Source: Macrococcus sp. 19Msa1099
GTDB lineage: Bacteria; Bacillota; Bacilli; Staphylococcales; Staphylococcaceae
Reading direction: 5' to 3'
DNA: 64,000 bases
NCBI GenBank assembly: GCA_019357535.2
Contig: CP079955.1
Location: 992,001-1,056,000 of the forward strand
Below, piece by piece: positions 51,428 to 61,566 of this stretch. Every line of letters starts with the position of its first letter. The first letter of the stretch is position 1. Position numbers and translations under genes: made by a program. The notes under the pieces were generated by a model. It did not search any database, was not told the DNA's origin, and saw nothing but the letters and a program-made list of their open reading frames with translations.

Positions 51428-53227
51428 ATGGGATTACCATCAAGAAGCGAAGTTAATGTGTCAGAAACATGGGACTTATCTCCCCTATTTAAAGATGATG
51501 CTTCGTTTTATCAAGCGTTAGAACAAGCAGTAGAAAATGCACGTGAATTCAACAAGAAATATAAAGGTAATTTAAACAACGCAGACATAATCCATGAAGC
51601 GTTAGATACATATGCAGAGCTTAATATCGCATTAGATACTTTAGGAAATTATGCAAACTTGCAGTTCAGTACAGATCAGACAAATCCTGATGCCGGAAAA
51701 CTATATAGCAAATTTTCTTCAAGTTACGGTAAGATTGCAAGCGAGCTTACATTTTTAAATTCGGAACTTATAGCAAAAGAAGAATCAGAGCTTATAACTT
51801 TGAAAGATACCCTGCCATATAGTCGTTTCTTTGAAAAATTAATTAAAGCGAAACCATATGAATTACATCCAGAGGTTGAAAAGGCTTTAGCATCGTTCTC
51901 TCCAGTGTTTAATGCTCCTTATAATTTATATGATACGACTAAAATGCAGGATATCGATTTCGGTACATTTGAAGCACACGGTAAGACGATACCGATGAGT
52001 TATGTTTCGTTCGAAGGTGAACTAGAAGTTGATAATGATACAGAAGTTAGACGCAACGCCTTTAAAGCTTTCTCTGATACTTTGAGAAGGTACGAACACA
52101 CTACAGCAAAGACTTATGATACACAAGTGCAGCAGGAAAAGATTGAATCTGAATTAAGAGGATATGATTCAGTCATTGACTTCCTGTTACATGATCAGGA
52201 AGTGTCACGTGATCTATACAATCGCCAAATTGATTTAATAACGAAAGAACTTGCTCCACATATGCGTCGTTATGCAAAACTGATACAAAAAGCAAATAAA
52301 CTTGAAACAATGAAATTTGAAGACTTAAAAATTTCATTGGATGAGTCATCTGAACCAGATATTACAGTAGAAGAATCACATGATTACATTAAGAAAGCAC
52401 TTTCTGTAATGGGCGAAGAATATATGCAGCTCGTGAACGATTCTTATGACAAACGCTATATTGATTTTGTACAGAATAAAGGGAAATCTACTGGTGCTTT
52501 TTGTGCAAGTCCATATGCTACGAATCCGTTTATCTTAATTTCATGGACGTCTAAAATGACTGAAGTATTTGTGTTAGCACATGAATTAGGACATGCTGGT
52601 CATTTTAACTATGCGAATAATAACCAGAATATATTTGATGCTAACTGCTCGCTGTATTTTGTAGAAGCACCAAGTACGATGAATGAAATGCTTATGGCAA
52701 ATTACTTATTAAAAGAATCGGATGATCCTAAGTTTAAACGCTGGGTGATTGCATCGATTATCTCTAGAACGTACTATCACAATTTTGTGACACACTTGTT
52801 AGAAGCGGCATATCAACGTGAAGTCTATAATTGCGTAGATGCAGGTGAATCGCTTACTGCCCCACTTCTTAATGAAATAAAGCGTAACGTCATTTCAGAT
52901 TTCTGGGGAGATGCTGTGGAAATTACTGAAGGTGCGGAACTGACATGGATGCGTCAACCTCACTATTATATGGGGTTATATCCGTATACGTATTCTGCAG
53001 GACTAACGATTGCGACACTTATGTCTAAACGAATATTAGAAGAAGGACAACCTGCTGTAGAAGCTTGGACTGAAGTATTAAAGGCTGGTGGCTCTAAAGC
53101 TCCTGTAGAACTTGCCAAAATGGTCAATATTGATTTAACTACGGATGCCCCACTTAAAGAAACGATTGCTTATATCGGAAGTCTCGTTGATGAACTTGAA
53201 AAGCTAACAGAAGAAATTGAGAATTAA
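51428..53227 (+). CDS. pepF: Oligoendopeptidase F (M3 family)
   Basis: A 599-residue cytoplasmic zinc peptidase cleaving short peptides. The HELGH motif is at 385-389 (AHELGHAGH), with the downstream glutamate in FVEAPSTMNEMLMANYLL, the complete M3 signature. The N-terminal PepF domain and length are normal. AAAGGAAG precedes ATG 51428. An SDR gene follows after 17 nt and is probably co-transcribed. Confidence 0.95.
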   Translation: MGLPSRSEVNVSETWDLSPLFKDDASFYQALEQAVENAREFNKKYKGNLNNADIIHEALDTYAELNIALDTLGNYANLQFSTDQTNPDAGKLYSKFSSSYGKIASELTFLNSELIAKEESELITLKDTLPYSRFFEKLIKAKPYELHPEVEKALASFSPVFNAPYNLYDTTKMQDIDFGTFEAHGKTIPMSYVSFEGELEVDNDTEVRRNAFKAFSDTLRRYEHTTAKTYDTQVQQEKIESELRGYDSVIDFLLHDQEVSRDLYNRQIDLITKELAPHMRRYAKLIQKANKLETMKFEDLKISLDESSEPDITVEESHDYIKKALSVMGEEYMQLVNDSYDKRYIDFVQNKGKSTGAFCASPYATNPFILISWTSKMTEVFVLAHELGHAGHFNYANNNQNIFDANCSLYFVEAPSTMNEMLMANYLLKESDDPKFKRWVIASIISRTYYHNFVTHLLEAAYQREVYNCVDAGESLTAPLLNEIKRNVISDFWGDAVEITEGAELTWMRQPHYYMGLYPYTYSAGLTIATLMSKRILEEGQPAVEAWTEVLKAGGSKAPVELAKMVNIDLTTDAPLKETIAYIGSLVDELEKLTEEIEN

Positions 53228-53244
53228 TAAAGGACTGATGTGTA

Positions 53245-53946
53245 ATGTCTAAACAAAAAGTAGTTGTCATTACTGGTGATCAGAGTGGTATCGGTAAATG
53301 TATTAAAGAAAGTTTTGAAAAAATTGGCGCAATTGTATGTGGTATCGATATACAGGAAGGAAGTTTTTATCACGGTGATATCGCTGATGAGAAGGTACTG
53401 GAAGCATTTGTGTCGAAAGTAATAACACACTACCAAAAAGTAGATATTATTATTAATAACGCATTACCAGCTATGAAAGGTATTGATGATTGTACATATG
53501 AAGAATTTCAACATGCGCTTTCAGTCGGTGTAACTGCCCCATTCTATCTTGTGAAGTTATTGAAACCTCATCTAAGTGAAGGTGCGTCAATTGTAAATAT
53601 CAGCTCTACTCGTGCAGCGATGAGTCAAGCTCAGACTGAAAGTTACAGCGCAGCAAAAGGCGGTATTCATGCGCTTACCCATGCACTGGCAGTGAGTTTA
53701 AGCGGCATTGCGCGTGTAAATGCTATCAGTCCGGGGTGGATTGACACTACAAATACAATCTATAAAGGTGCAAATGCGTACCAGCACCCTGCAGGTCGTG
53801 TTGGTAAACCTGAAGATATTGCGGAAATGGCCAAATTTCTATGTTCAGAAGAAGCAGCATTTATAACAGGCGAAAACATTACGATTGACGGTGGTATGAG
53901 TAAATTAATGATTTATCACAATGACCAGGGATGGTCATTACAATAA
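53245..53946 (+). CDS. Short-chain dehydrogenase/reductase
   Basis: A 233-residue SDR enzyme. The cofactor loop TGDQSGIG (10-17), NNA at 71-73, the catalytic residues S120/S121, Y134 and K138 (YSAAKGG), and the closing ITIDGGMS are all intact. D35 after the second strand (GIDIQEG) favours NAD(H). The substrate is not predictable. It starts 17 nt after pepF and ends at a strong bidirectional terminator. Confidence 0.88.
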   Translation: MSKQKVVVITGDQSGIGKCIKESFEKIGAIVCGIDIQEGSFYHGDIADEKVLEAFVSKVITHYQKVDIIINNALPAMKGIDDCTYEEFQHALSVGVTAPFYLVKLLKPHLSEGASIVNISSTRAAMSQAQTESYSAAKGGIHALTHALAVSLSGIARVNAISPGWIDTTNTIYKGANAYQHPAGRVGKPEDIAEMAKFLCSEEAAFITGENITIDGGMSKLMIYHNDQGWSLQ

Positions 53947-53950
53947 AAAT

Positions 53951-53979
53951 AAAAAAACGGCTGAATCAGCCGTTTTTTT
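53951..53979. terminator. Bidirectional terminator between the SDR gene and cvfB
   Basis: A perfect 14-bp stem around A53965 with A7 and T7 ends. Confidence 0.92.
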
Positions 53980-54844
53980 ATTGATTTAATTTAATTTTAT
54001 CGGGTTCAATAGTAATGCGCTTATTCTTGTATAATCTGCCGATTGCGCGTTTAAAGCTACCTTTGCTCATATTAAATACTTCTTTAATCGCTTCAGGATC
54101 TGATTTATCAGAAAACGGAAGCTCCCCGCCATACTCATTCAGCATCGTTAAGATCATTTCAGAATCATCATCCATACGTTCATGCGCAAGTGGTAAAAAT
54201 GAGCCATTTAATATCCCATCTTCTTTATGACCAATGATACGTACTTCTACAGCTTCACCAAGACGTGGTTCACTACGTCGTTCTGATTCATGTACGAAGA
54301 TTTTATACCCTTCTTTTGATAGTAAAAATGTGCCGACACGTAAGAGTCGATAAGGATGTGCTGTAATCGTTGTATGAAGTAATGTTTCAGGCGCCGCTGT
54401 ATACATCGTATCTACAATCGTTTCACTTGCAAGACGACCATATAACTGATCATTTCGGTCAACGCGTAAACATGCAAATACTTCATCTCCTGCCTCAGGC
54501 CACACTTCTTTTAATTTGGGAAGATCTTCCCAAGGGATGATGATCTCACGCGGTATACCGATATCTACGGTTACACCATCGCGGTCTTTTTTGATAACCT
54601 TTACCCAATCATAACGATCTGTTGAGATATCAGGTATATTTTGTGTTGCAAATAGATCACCAGTACGACCTGGGTAAACGAAAAATGAATAATCTTCGCC
54701 GATTTCTAGCTCATCACCCTCTAATACTTCAGATGCATTGAGCTTTACTTCTTCGCTGTTTGGTCCTAATAAATAATAAGTAGATCCTTCTAAACGGTCT
54801 ACACGAAGGAAGTCGATACTTCCTGATAATTGTTTTTGTTCCAT
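53978..54844 (-). CDS. cvfB: S1-domain RNA-binding virulence regulator CvfB
   Basis: A 288-residue protein with three S1-like beta-barrels and a C-terminal winged helix (SKGSFKRAIGRLYKNKRITIEPDKI). The VTVDIGIPREIIIPWEDLP and YKIFVHESERRSEPRLGE blocks match S. aureus CvfB, which binds RNA and affects toxin and virulence expression. In a likely commensal this would be a general post-transcriptional regulator (inference). AGGAGAGA precedes the ATG at 54844. The 54845-55018 gap shows nothing else notable. Confidence 0.9.
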   Translation of the reverse strand: MEQKQLSGSIDFLRVDRLEGSTYYLLGPNSEEVKLNASEVLEGDELEIGEDYSFFVYPGRTGDLFATQNIPDISTDRYDWVKVIKKDRDGVTVDIGIPREIIIPWEDLPKLKEVWPEAGDEVFACLRVDRNDQLYGRLASETIVDTMYTAAPETLLHTTITAHPYRLLRVGTFLLSKEGYKIFVHESERRSEPRLGEAVEVRIIGHKEDGILNGSFLPLAHERMDDDSEMILTMLNEYGGELPFSDKSDPEAIKEVFNMSKGSFKRAIGRLYKNKRITIEPDKIKLNQ

Positions 54845-55018
54845 ATGTCTCTCCTTTAAGGCTCTGCCTTTATCAATTACTTATTATAACACATAATTAA
54901 AATATAGTCTGTTAATGTATAAATGTACCGGAAAGCATGCTATTATTGAATATGGAATGCAAATTTGTTATCCAAATATGGTATAATTTACGCGAAATAA
55001 TTATAAAGGAGATCATAC

Positions 55019-56620
55019 ATGTTACAAGTATCTAATGTAAGTTTACGTTTCGGCGATAGAAAGTTATTCGAGGATGTAAACATTAAATTTACTCCAGGCA
55101 ACTGTTATGGTTTAATCGGTGCAAATGGTGCCGGAAAATCAACTTTTTTAAAAATCCTATCTGGTGAAATTGATTCACAGACAGGCCACGTTTCATTAGG
55201 AAAAGATGAGCGTTTATCTGTTTTAAAACAGGATCACTTTGCTTATGAAGAGGAACGCGTATTAGACGTCGTACTTCGTGGGAACGAAAGATTATGGACT
55301 GTAATGAAGGAAAAAGATGAAATCTACATGAAACCTGACTTTTCGGATGAAGATGGTATGCGCGCAGCTGAACTTGAAGGCGAATTTGGTGAAATGGGAG
55401 GCTGGACTGCAGAAAGTGATGCACAAGTATTACTCTCTGGACTCGGTATTAAAGACGATCTGCACGAAAAGAAAATGTCAGAGCTTGAAAACAATCAGAA
55501 GATCAAAGTGCTCTTAGCACAGGCACTATTTGGTGAACCTGATGTATTATTACTGGATGAGCCGACGAACGGGCTTGATATCCCTGCCATCAGCTGGTTA
55601 GAAGAATTTTTAATCAACTTTGAGAACACTGTGATCGTAGTATCCCATGACCGTCACTTCTTGAACAACGTATGTACGCATATTGCTGATCTTGACTACG
55701 GTAAGATTAAGATCTATGTTGGTAACTATGACTTCTGGTATCAGTCGAGTGAACTTGCACAGCAAATGTTACAGGATTCAAACAAGAAGAAAGAAGAAAA
55801 AATTAAAGAACTTCAAGATTTCGTTGCACGTTTCTCAGCAAACGCATCAAAATCTAAGCAAGCAACGAGCCGTAAGAAGATGCTTGAAAAAATTGAACTT
55901 GACGACATCCAGCCATCAAGTCGTAAGTACCCATTCGTTAACTTTAAACCTGAACGCGAAATCGGTAATGAGCTGCTTCAAGTGCAAGGATTATCAAAAT
56001 CAATTGATGGCGTTAAGGTCTTAGATAACATTTCATTCACAATGAATCCAAACGATAAAGCTGTGCTTGTCGGTGATTCAGAGATTGCTAAGACAACATT
56101 ACTAAAAATCTTGGCCGGAGAAATGGATCCTGATGAAGGTACTTATAAATGGGGTGTCACTACAAGTCAGACGTATTTACCAAAAGATAACTCTGAATAC
56201 TTTGATGGCAAAAACATTGACCTTGTAGAATGGTTACGTCAGTATGCTCCACCAGAAGAACAAACTGAAACATTCTTACGTGGTTTCCTAGGACGTATGC
56301 TTTTCTCAGGTGAAGAAGTTCGCAAGAAAGCAACCGTATTATCAGGGGGAGAGAAAGTACGTTGTATGTTAAGTAAGATGATGTTGTCTAGTGCAAACGT
56401 ATTATTATTAGATGAACCAACAAACCACCTCGACTTAGAAAGTATCACTGCAGTAAATGATGGCCTTAAAGCATTTAAAGGCTCAATCATCTTTACTTCA
56501 CATGACTTTGAATTCATCAATACTATCGCTAACCGTGTCATCGACTTAAATGTAACTGGTGGTCTATCAAAAGAGATCACTTATGAAGAATACTTAAAGG
56601 AACAAGGCGTATTAAAATAA
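55019..56620 (+). CDS. ABC-F family ATPase (YbiT/YkpA type)
   Basis: A 533-residue soluble protein with two ABC domains and the ABC-F linker, which acts on ribosomes rather than transport. The first site has GANGAGKST (Walker A) and LLLDEPTNGLD but no LSGG; the signature position reads SELENNQK. The second has LSGGEKVRCML and LLLDEPTNHLD but a changed Walker A (GDSEIAKTT). Staphylococcal homologues share these changes as I recall them. AAGGAG precedes ATG 55019. Its exact role (translation factor or resistance) is unknown. Confidence 0.9.
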   Translation: MLQVSNVSLRFGDRKLFEDVNIKFTPGNCYGLIGANGAGKSTFLKILSGEIDSQTGHVSLGKDERLSVLKQDHFAYEEERVLDVVLRGNERLWTVMKEKDEIYMKPDFSDEDGMRAAELEGEFGEMGGWTAESDAQVLLSGLGIKDDLHEKKMSELENNQKIKVLLAQALFGEPDVLLLDEPTNGLDIPAISWLEEFLINFENTVIVVSHDRHFLNNVCTHIADLDYGKIKIYVGNYDFWYQSSELAQQMLQDSNKKKEEKIKELQDFVARFSANASKSKQATSRKKMLEKIELDDIQPSSRKYPFVNFKPEREIGNELLQVQGLSKSIDGVKVLDNISFTMNPNDKAVLVGDSEIAKTTLLKILAGEMDPDEGTYKWGVTTSQTYLPKDNSEYFDGKNIDLVEWLRQYAPPEEQTETFLRGFLGRMLFSGEEVRKKATVLSGGEKVRCMLSKMMLSSANVLLLDEPTNHLDLESITAVNDGLKAFKGSIIFTSHDFEFINTIANRVIDLNVTGGLSKEITYEEYLKEQGVLK

Positions 56621-56634
56621 TTTTCTAAAAATAC

Positions 56635-56663
56635 TTTACAATTCAGAATACTTTTTGTATGAT
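56635..56663 (+). promoter_or_regulatory. Promoter of the lysine/DAP operon
   Basis: TTTACA (56635-56640), exactly 17 bp, TATGAT (56658-56663). Initiation near 56670 would place the riboswitch at the 5' end of the transcript. Confidence 0.8.
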
Positions 56664-56686
56664 TATATTCATAACTTAATAAAGAA

Positions 56687-56852
56687 ACAGATGAGGCGCA
56701 TCAATCATGAGTACATAACTACCCTACTGCAATAAGTTATGGAAAGGGTGCGATGCCGAAACGCTATATTATGTTGCAGCATACATAGTGTTGGATTCAC
56801 AGGTTAAGAGCTAGGAATCTGTCATTATATTACTATAATGGAGTGCATCGCT
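56687..56852 (+). ncRNA. Lysine riboswitch (L box)
   Basis: Conserved L-box elements occur in order: GATGAGGCGCATC (from 56690), ATGAGTA, GGAAAGGGTGCGATGCCGAAA (56741-56761), TTGGATT..AGGAATCTGTC and the closing GGAGTGCATC (to 56849), which pairs back to GATG at 56690. It lies between a promoter and a terminator, directly upstream of lysC. Lysine binding should favour the terminator and shut the operon. Confidence 0.95.
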
Positions 56853-56867
56853 TGTATATAAACGTTA

Positions 56868-56900
56868 ACAAGCCCGGAGCATATCCGGGCTTGTTTTTTT
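56868..56900 (+). terminator. Riboswitch-controlled terminator before lysC
   Basis: An 11-bp GC-rich stem (56868-56878 with 56884-56894) followed by seven T. It is the expression platform of the lysine riboswitch. Confidence 0.92.
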
Positions 56901-56927
56901 GTTGCAGATGCCATAGGGGGATTTTAA

Positions 56928-58151
56928 TTGCATAATCAAATAACTCAATCAAACATTCGTATATTAAAGTTTGGAGGTACATCAGTTAGTGATTTCGATA
57001 AGATTAGCACAGTCGCTAATTACTTAAAGGAACGCACAGAAAATAATGAAAAACTAGTTGTCGTCGTTTCTGCAATGGGAAAAACTACAGATGACCTTAT
57101 GAGAAATGTCAGTTCAATCTCTAGTACACCGAAAGAAAGTGCATTAGCGATGCTGCTTACTACTGGAGAACAGCAGACCATCTCTTACTTATCGATTATA
57201 TTGCATGATCTACACGTTGCATCTATTGCGATGACCGGTAGTCAGGCGGGCATTCGCACGAAAGGACATTATCTTAAAAGTAAGATTACTGAAATTAATG
57301 ATCAGAAGCTCATTGAAAATTTCAAATCACATGATGTTATCATTATCGCAGGGTTTCAAGGTATAAATGAACAGGATGAAATTACTACGCTCGGCCGTGG
57401 TGGTAGTGATACTACGGCGGTAGCACTAGCAGCAGCGTTAAGTGCTCCTTGTGAAATTTATACAGACGTTACAGGTGTCTTTGGAACAGACCCACGTATC
57501 TATCCTGAGACAAGACATATAGATGAATTAAGCTTTGAAGAGATGATGGAACTCTCCTCTCTCGGATCTGGAGTACTTGAGACAAGAAGTGTTGAAATTG
57601 CTAGAAACTATAATATTCCGATTTATCTCGGAAAAACTTTATCGAATGAGAGAGGAACCTGGATTATGCCAAAAGACCAAATACTCGAGAAAAAAGCAGT
57701 GACTGGTGTCGCCTTAGATAACGATATGGAGTATGTGACACTAAGCTACCCGATGAATGATACGAAATTATTAAATCAATTATTTGATGAATTAGAACAA
57801 GAAGAAGTCAATATCGATATGATATCTCAAATCGTAAACTTAGATGGCCTTCAAATTTCATTCACAATGAAAGACACAGATAAGTTACAGATTGAACGTA
57901 TTTTTAATAGATTAAGTACAAACTACCCGGCTATCAGCCATCAGTCGCGTTCAACGTATGCAAAGCTTTCTGTTATCGGTTCAGGTATGAGAGATATGAG
58001 CGGCGTTGCATCAAAGGTATTTAAATCATTGATTCATAATGAAATCCCCTTCTATCAGGTAACAACAAGTGAAATATCAATTTCATATGTTATAGATAAA
58101 GAAAACGGTGAACATGCAGTACAGTCATTATGTAAAGTATTTAATATATAA
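56928..58151 (+). CDS. lysC: Aspartokinase
   Basis: The first enzyme of the aspartate family pathway, phosphorylating aspartate. It has 407 residues. The kinase motif KFGGTSV is near residues 14-20, then VVVVSAMGKTTDDL, TLGRGGSDTTAVALA, and two C-terminal ACT domains (about 265-400) that usually bind a feedback inhibitor such as lysine. The start is TTG 56928 with AGGGGGAT 9 nt upstream; no ATG is available. It heads the eight-gene operon. Confidence 0.95.
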   Translation: MHNQITQSNIRILKFGGTSVSDFDKISTVANYLKERTENNEKLVVVVSAMGKTTDDLMRNVSSISSTPKESALAMLLTTGEQQTISYLSIILHDLHVASIAMTGSQAGIRTKGHYLKSKITEINDQKLIENFKSHDVIIIAGFQGINEQDEITTLGRGGSDTTAVALAAALSAPCEIYTDVTGVFGTDPRIYPETRHIDELSFEEMMELSSLGSGVLETRSVEIARNYNIPIYLGKTLSNERGTWIMPKDQILEKKAVTGVALDNDMEYVTLSYPMNDTKLLNQLFDELEQEEVNIDMISQIVNLDGLQISFTMKDTDKLQIERIFNRLSTNYPAISHQSRSTYAKLSVIGSGMRDMSGVASKVFKSLIHNEIPFYQVTTSEISISYVIDKENGEHAVQSLCKVFNI

Positions 58152-58169
58152 AATTAAGGAGAGTCAATT

Positions 58170-59159
58170 ATGTATAAAATTGCAGTTGTAGGTGCTACAG
58201 GTTTAGTCGGACAAAAAATGCTTGAAGTTTTAGAAAGAAAGCAGATTCCATTTAATGAACTCGTATTATATTCCTCACCGCGTTCAGCCGGTAAATCTAT
58301 GGAATATCAAGGCAAGACTTATACAGTAAGAGCTTTGACTGAAGAAGAAGCAGACCAGAAATTTGATTTTGTGCTTATGAGTGCAGGCGGTGCTACAAGT
58401 GAACGTTTTTCACCTATCTTTGAATCAGCAGGCAGCATCGTAATAGATAATTCAAGTGCTTTTAGAATGCATGAGGATATCGACCTCATTGTTCCTGAAG
58501 TCAATTCACCTAAACTTAAACGTAAAATTATCGCTAATCCGAACTGTTCTACGATTCAGTCTGTCGTACCTCTTAAACCACTGCAAGATAAATATGGTAT
58601 TAGACGCGTCGCCTACACAACTTATCAAGCAGTGTCAGGAAGCGGTGTCGCAGGCATCAATGATCTTAAAAATGGCGCACAAGGGATTGCACCGACAAAC
58701 TATCCCCACCCTATCTATAACAATGCTTTACCTCATATCGATGTATTCTTAGACAGTGGATACACAAAAGAAGAACAGAAGATGATTGATGAGACGAAGA
58801 AGATTCTTGGATTACAAGATGTAAAGGTGACAGCAACTTGTGTCAGAATTCCAGTCCAGGATAGCCATTCAGTTGCAATCAATGTCACACTTGATAAAGT
58901 AGCTACAGTTGAAGAGATAAAACAGCTCTTCGAAAATGACGATTCAGTCGTGCTTATAGATAATCCACAGGACAATGAATACCCGATGGCGATTACAGCG
59001 ACAGGAACTGATCATGTTTATGTAGGACGAATCAGAAGAGATGACTCATTAGAGAATTCCTTCCATATCTGGTGTACTGCCGATAACCTTCTAAAAGGCG
59101 CAGCACTGAATGCGGTTCAAATTCTAGGACAGATTCATACGCATCAATTAAATCGATAA
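58170..59159 (+). CDS. asd: Aspartate-semialdehyde dehydrogenase
   Basis: Reduces aspartyl phosphate to the semialdehyde, the branch point to lysine, DAP, threonine and methionine. The 329-residue protein has the NADP loop GATGLVGQ (8-15), active C126 in NPNCSTIQ and the SGSGVAG segment. AAGGAGAG precedes ATG 58170, 18 nt after lysC. Confidence 0.96.
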   Translation: MYKIAVVGATGLVGQKMLEVLERKQIPFNELVLYSSPRSAGKSMEYQGKTYTVRALTEEEADQKFDFVLMSAGGATSERFSPIFESAGSIVIDNSSAFRMHEDIDLIVPEVNSPKLKRKIIANPNCSTIQSVVPLKPLQDKYGIRRVAYTTYQAVSGSGVAGINDLKNGAQGIAPTNYPHPIYNNALPHIDVFLDSGYTKEEQKMIDETKKILGLQDVKVTATCVRIPVQDSHSVAINVTLDKVATVEEIKQLFENDDSVVLIDNPQDNEYPMAITATGTDHVYVGRIRRDDSLENSFHIWCTADNLLKGAALNAVQILGQIHTHQLNR

Positions 59160-59170
59160 GGAGTGAAATT

Positions 59171-60061
59171 ATGAACGTACACTTTAAAGGAACAGGTGTT
59201 GCAGTAACTACTCCATTTAATGGACAAACGATAGATTACAGATTATTCGAAGAACATTTAAATTTTCTTATCAATAATAATGTTGAAGCATTAATAATTA
59301 ATGGGACAACGGGTGAAGGTTCTACATTAACAGAAGATGAAAAACTTAAAACTATTGAAATAGCAGTACGCGTTGCACATGGCAGAGTTCCTGTAATTGC
59401 TGGTACCGGTACAAATAATACGCAGGCATCAATAGATCATTCATTAAAGGTCAAAACTTTAGGAGTTGATGGTATCATGCTGATTACGCCTTACTATAAT
59501 AAAACAAGTCAGCGTGGCCTCATTGCCCATTTCACCGCAATTGCAGATGCTGTAGAATTGCCAGTATTACTCTATAATGTACCCTCCAGAACCAATATGA
59601 CGATAGAACCAGAAACTGTCGCAACCTTAGCGGCACACCCTTATATATACGGTATAAAAGACGCAACAGGTGATATGAACTATATGAAAGCATTAAAATC
59701 TGCGGTCTCTGATGACTTCGCATTGTATAGTGGTAATGATGATAGTGTCCTGCCATTTTATGAAGCGGGTGGCGACGGCGTAATTTCAGTTATTGCAAAT
59801 GTGATACCAGCAGAGTTCAGTGATGTTTACCGAATATATCAGGTTGATCGCAATCAAGCTGAGCATCAGTTCAATAATGTGCTGCCCCTCATAGATGCAT
59901 TATCTGTAGACGTCAATCCTATACCGATCAAAGCACTGGTCACTTATATCGGTTATGCGAATGGTGAATTACGATTGCCTTTAGTTCCGATGTTAGAACA
60001 AGATACAAAACAGCTGATTGAAGTATATAATCGTATTGCTAAAGGAAGTGATCTTTCATGA
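59171..60061 (+). CDS. dapA: 4-hydroxy-tetrahydrodipicolinate synthase
   Basis: Condenses pyruvate with aspartate semialdehyde. The 296-residue TIM barrel has Schiff-base K163 (YGIKDATGD), Y135 (LLYNVPSR), R140 and the GTTGEG motif at 45-50. AAGGAG precedes ATG 59171. The end overlaps dapB by 4 nt (ATGA). Confidence 0.96.
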   Translation: MNVHFKGTGVAVTTPFNGQTIDYRLFEEHLNFLINNNVEALIINGTTGEGSTLTEDEKLKTIEIAVRVAHGRVPVIAGTGTNNTQASIDHSLKVKTLGVDGIMLITPYYNKTSQRGLIAHFTAIADAVELPVLLYNVPSRTNMTIEPETVATLAAHPYIYGIKDATGDMNYMKALKSAVSDDFALYSGNDDSVLPFYEAGGDGVISVIANVIPAEFSDVYRIYQVDRNQAEHQFNNVLPLIDALSVDVNPIPIKALVTYIGYANGELRLPLVPMLEQDTKQLIEVYNRIAKGSDLS

Positions 60062-60780
60062 AGATTATTTTAAATGGTTACGGAGCTATGAATCAACGTG
60101 TGGCACATCTAGCTGAGAATAGAGGACATGAAATAGCAGGTATAATATTAAGCAAAAAAAGGTCAGCACCCTACCCTGTCTATACATCAGACAAATTAGA
60201 AACACTTCCAGAAGCTGATGTTATCATAGACTTTTCTAATCCAGCCTTATCTATTCCATTATTAAAAAGTGATGTCGATACTCCTATCGTTATGGCTACA
60301 ACGGGAGAAAAAGAATCAATTATCGAGCTGCTAGAATTAAAAAGTGTGCACTCTCCTGTATTTTTCAGTGCAAATATGAGTTACGGTGTCCATGTACTCA
60401 CGGAACTCGTTAAATATGCAGTACCGTTGTTAACGAATATGGATATCGAACTGATTGAACGTCATCATAATAAAAAGGTTGATGCGCCAAGCGGGACACT
60501 CGTTAAACTTTTAGATGCAATTACTTCAGAACGTTCATTAAACCCCGTTTATGATCGCACAGACGTTCATACCCCACGTAATAAGGATGATATTGGTATC
60601 AGTGTTGTACGTGGGGGTACAATTGTCGGCGAACACGAAATATTATTTGCAGGACATGACGAAACAATTCAGATTACCCATCAGGCATTAAGTAAAGATA
60701 TATTCGCCAATGGAAGTATCGATGTTGCAGAGAAATTAATTCAGAAAGAAAAAGGCTATTACACATTTGAAAATTTATAA
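60058..60780 (+). CDS. dapB: 4-hydroxy-tetrahydrodipicolinate reductase
   Basis: A 240-residue reductase. The N-terminal GYGAMNQRV nucleotide loop (7-15), the ATTGE segment and the signature [14 protein letters not shown] with its catalytic histidines and lysine are intact. It is translationally coupled to dapA. The length is slightly under the enterobacterial form, as in other staphylococci. Confidence 0.96.
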   Translation: MKIILNGYGAMNQRVAHLAENRGHEIAGIILSKKRSAPYPVYTSDKLETLPEADVIIDFSNPALSIPLLKSDVDTPIVMATTGEKESIIELLELKSVHSPVFFSANMSYGVHVLTELVKYAVPLLTNMDIELIERHHNKKVDAPSGTLVKLLDAITSERSLNPVYDRTDVHTPRNKDDIGISVVRGGTIVGEHEILFAGHDETIQITHQALSKDIFANGSIDVAEKLIQKEKGYYTFENL

Positions 60781-60795
60781 TAAAGGAGCATAATA

Positions 60796-61512
60796 ATGCA
60801 GGAATTTACAGCACAGGAAATTATACAATACATTAGTAACTCAGAAAAAAAGACACCAATTAAAGTTTATCTAAATGGAAACTTTTCAGATGTAACTTTT
60901 CCGGAGACTATGAAAGTATTTGGATGCGAGACATCAAAAACAATTTTCACTGAACTGTCAGAGTGGGAAAAGTTCTACGAAAATAATAAAACACTTGTGA
61001 TTGATGTTGAAATTGAATATGACAGAAGAAACTCAGCAATTCCATTGATTGATCAGACAAAAGTTAACGCTAGAATTGAACCAGGAGCTTTCATTCGTGA
61101 ACATGCAGTCATTCATGATAATGCAGTTATCATGATGGGTGCAACGATTAATATCGGTGCTGTCGTGGGAGAAGGAACAATGATTGATATGAATGCCACG
61201 CTTGGTGGTCGTGCAACAACTGGTAAGAATGTTCATGTTGGTGCAGGTGCAGTACTTGCTGGCGTAATTGAACCTCCAAGTGCACAACCAGTGATCATAG
61301 AAGACGATGTACTTATCGGAGCAAATGCCGTTGTACTAGAAGGTGTACGTATCGGCAAAGGTGCAGTTGTAGCAGCTGGAGCGATTGTTACTGAAGATGT
61401 CCCTGCTGGTAGTGTAGTAGCTGGGACACCTGCTAGAGTAATTAAGCAAGCTCATGAAGTAGAAGGCAGTAAGATTGAGATTGTACAGGCATTAAGACAG
61501 TTAAAGAAATAG
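60796..61512 (+). CDS. dapD: Tetrahydrodipicolinate N-acetyltransferase
   Basis: A 238-residue left-handed beta-helix enzyme (hexapeptide repeats from about 95 to 215: [32 protein letters not shown]) with a helical N-terminal domain. Its size and sequence are of the acetyl type (DapH of Bacillus; named dapD in staphylococci) rather than the succinyl type. AAAGGAG precedes ATG 60796, 15 nt after dapB. Confidence 0.93.
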   Translation: MQEFTAQEIIQYISNSEKKTPIKVYLNGNFSDVTFPETMKVFGCETSKTIFTELSEWEKFYENNKTLVIDVEIEYDRRNSAIPLIDQTKVNARIEPGAFIREHAVIHDNAVIMMGATINIGAVVGEGTMIDMNATLGGRATTGKNVHVGAGAVLAGVIEPPSAQPVIIEDDVLIGANAVVLEGVRIGKGAVVAAGAIVTEDVPAGSVVAGTPARVIKQAHEVEGSKIEIVQALRQLKK

Positions 61513-61518
61513 CAGAAG

Positions 61519-61543
61519 GCTAATTGTGCTTGTCACAATTAGC
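61519..61543 (+). terminator. Hairpin between dapD and the deacetylase gene
   Basis: A perfect 10-bp stem (61519-61528 with 61534-61543), then TTTAAATTTT. The imperfect T tract suggests partial termination or an RNA-processing site within the operon. Confidence 0.55.
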
Positions 61544-61566
61544 TTTAAATTTTATGAGGTGAAACA

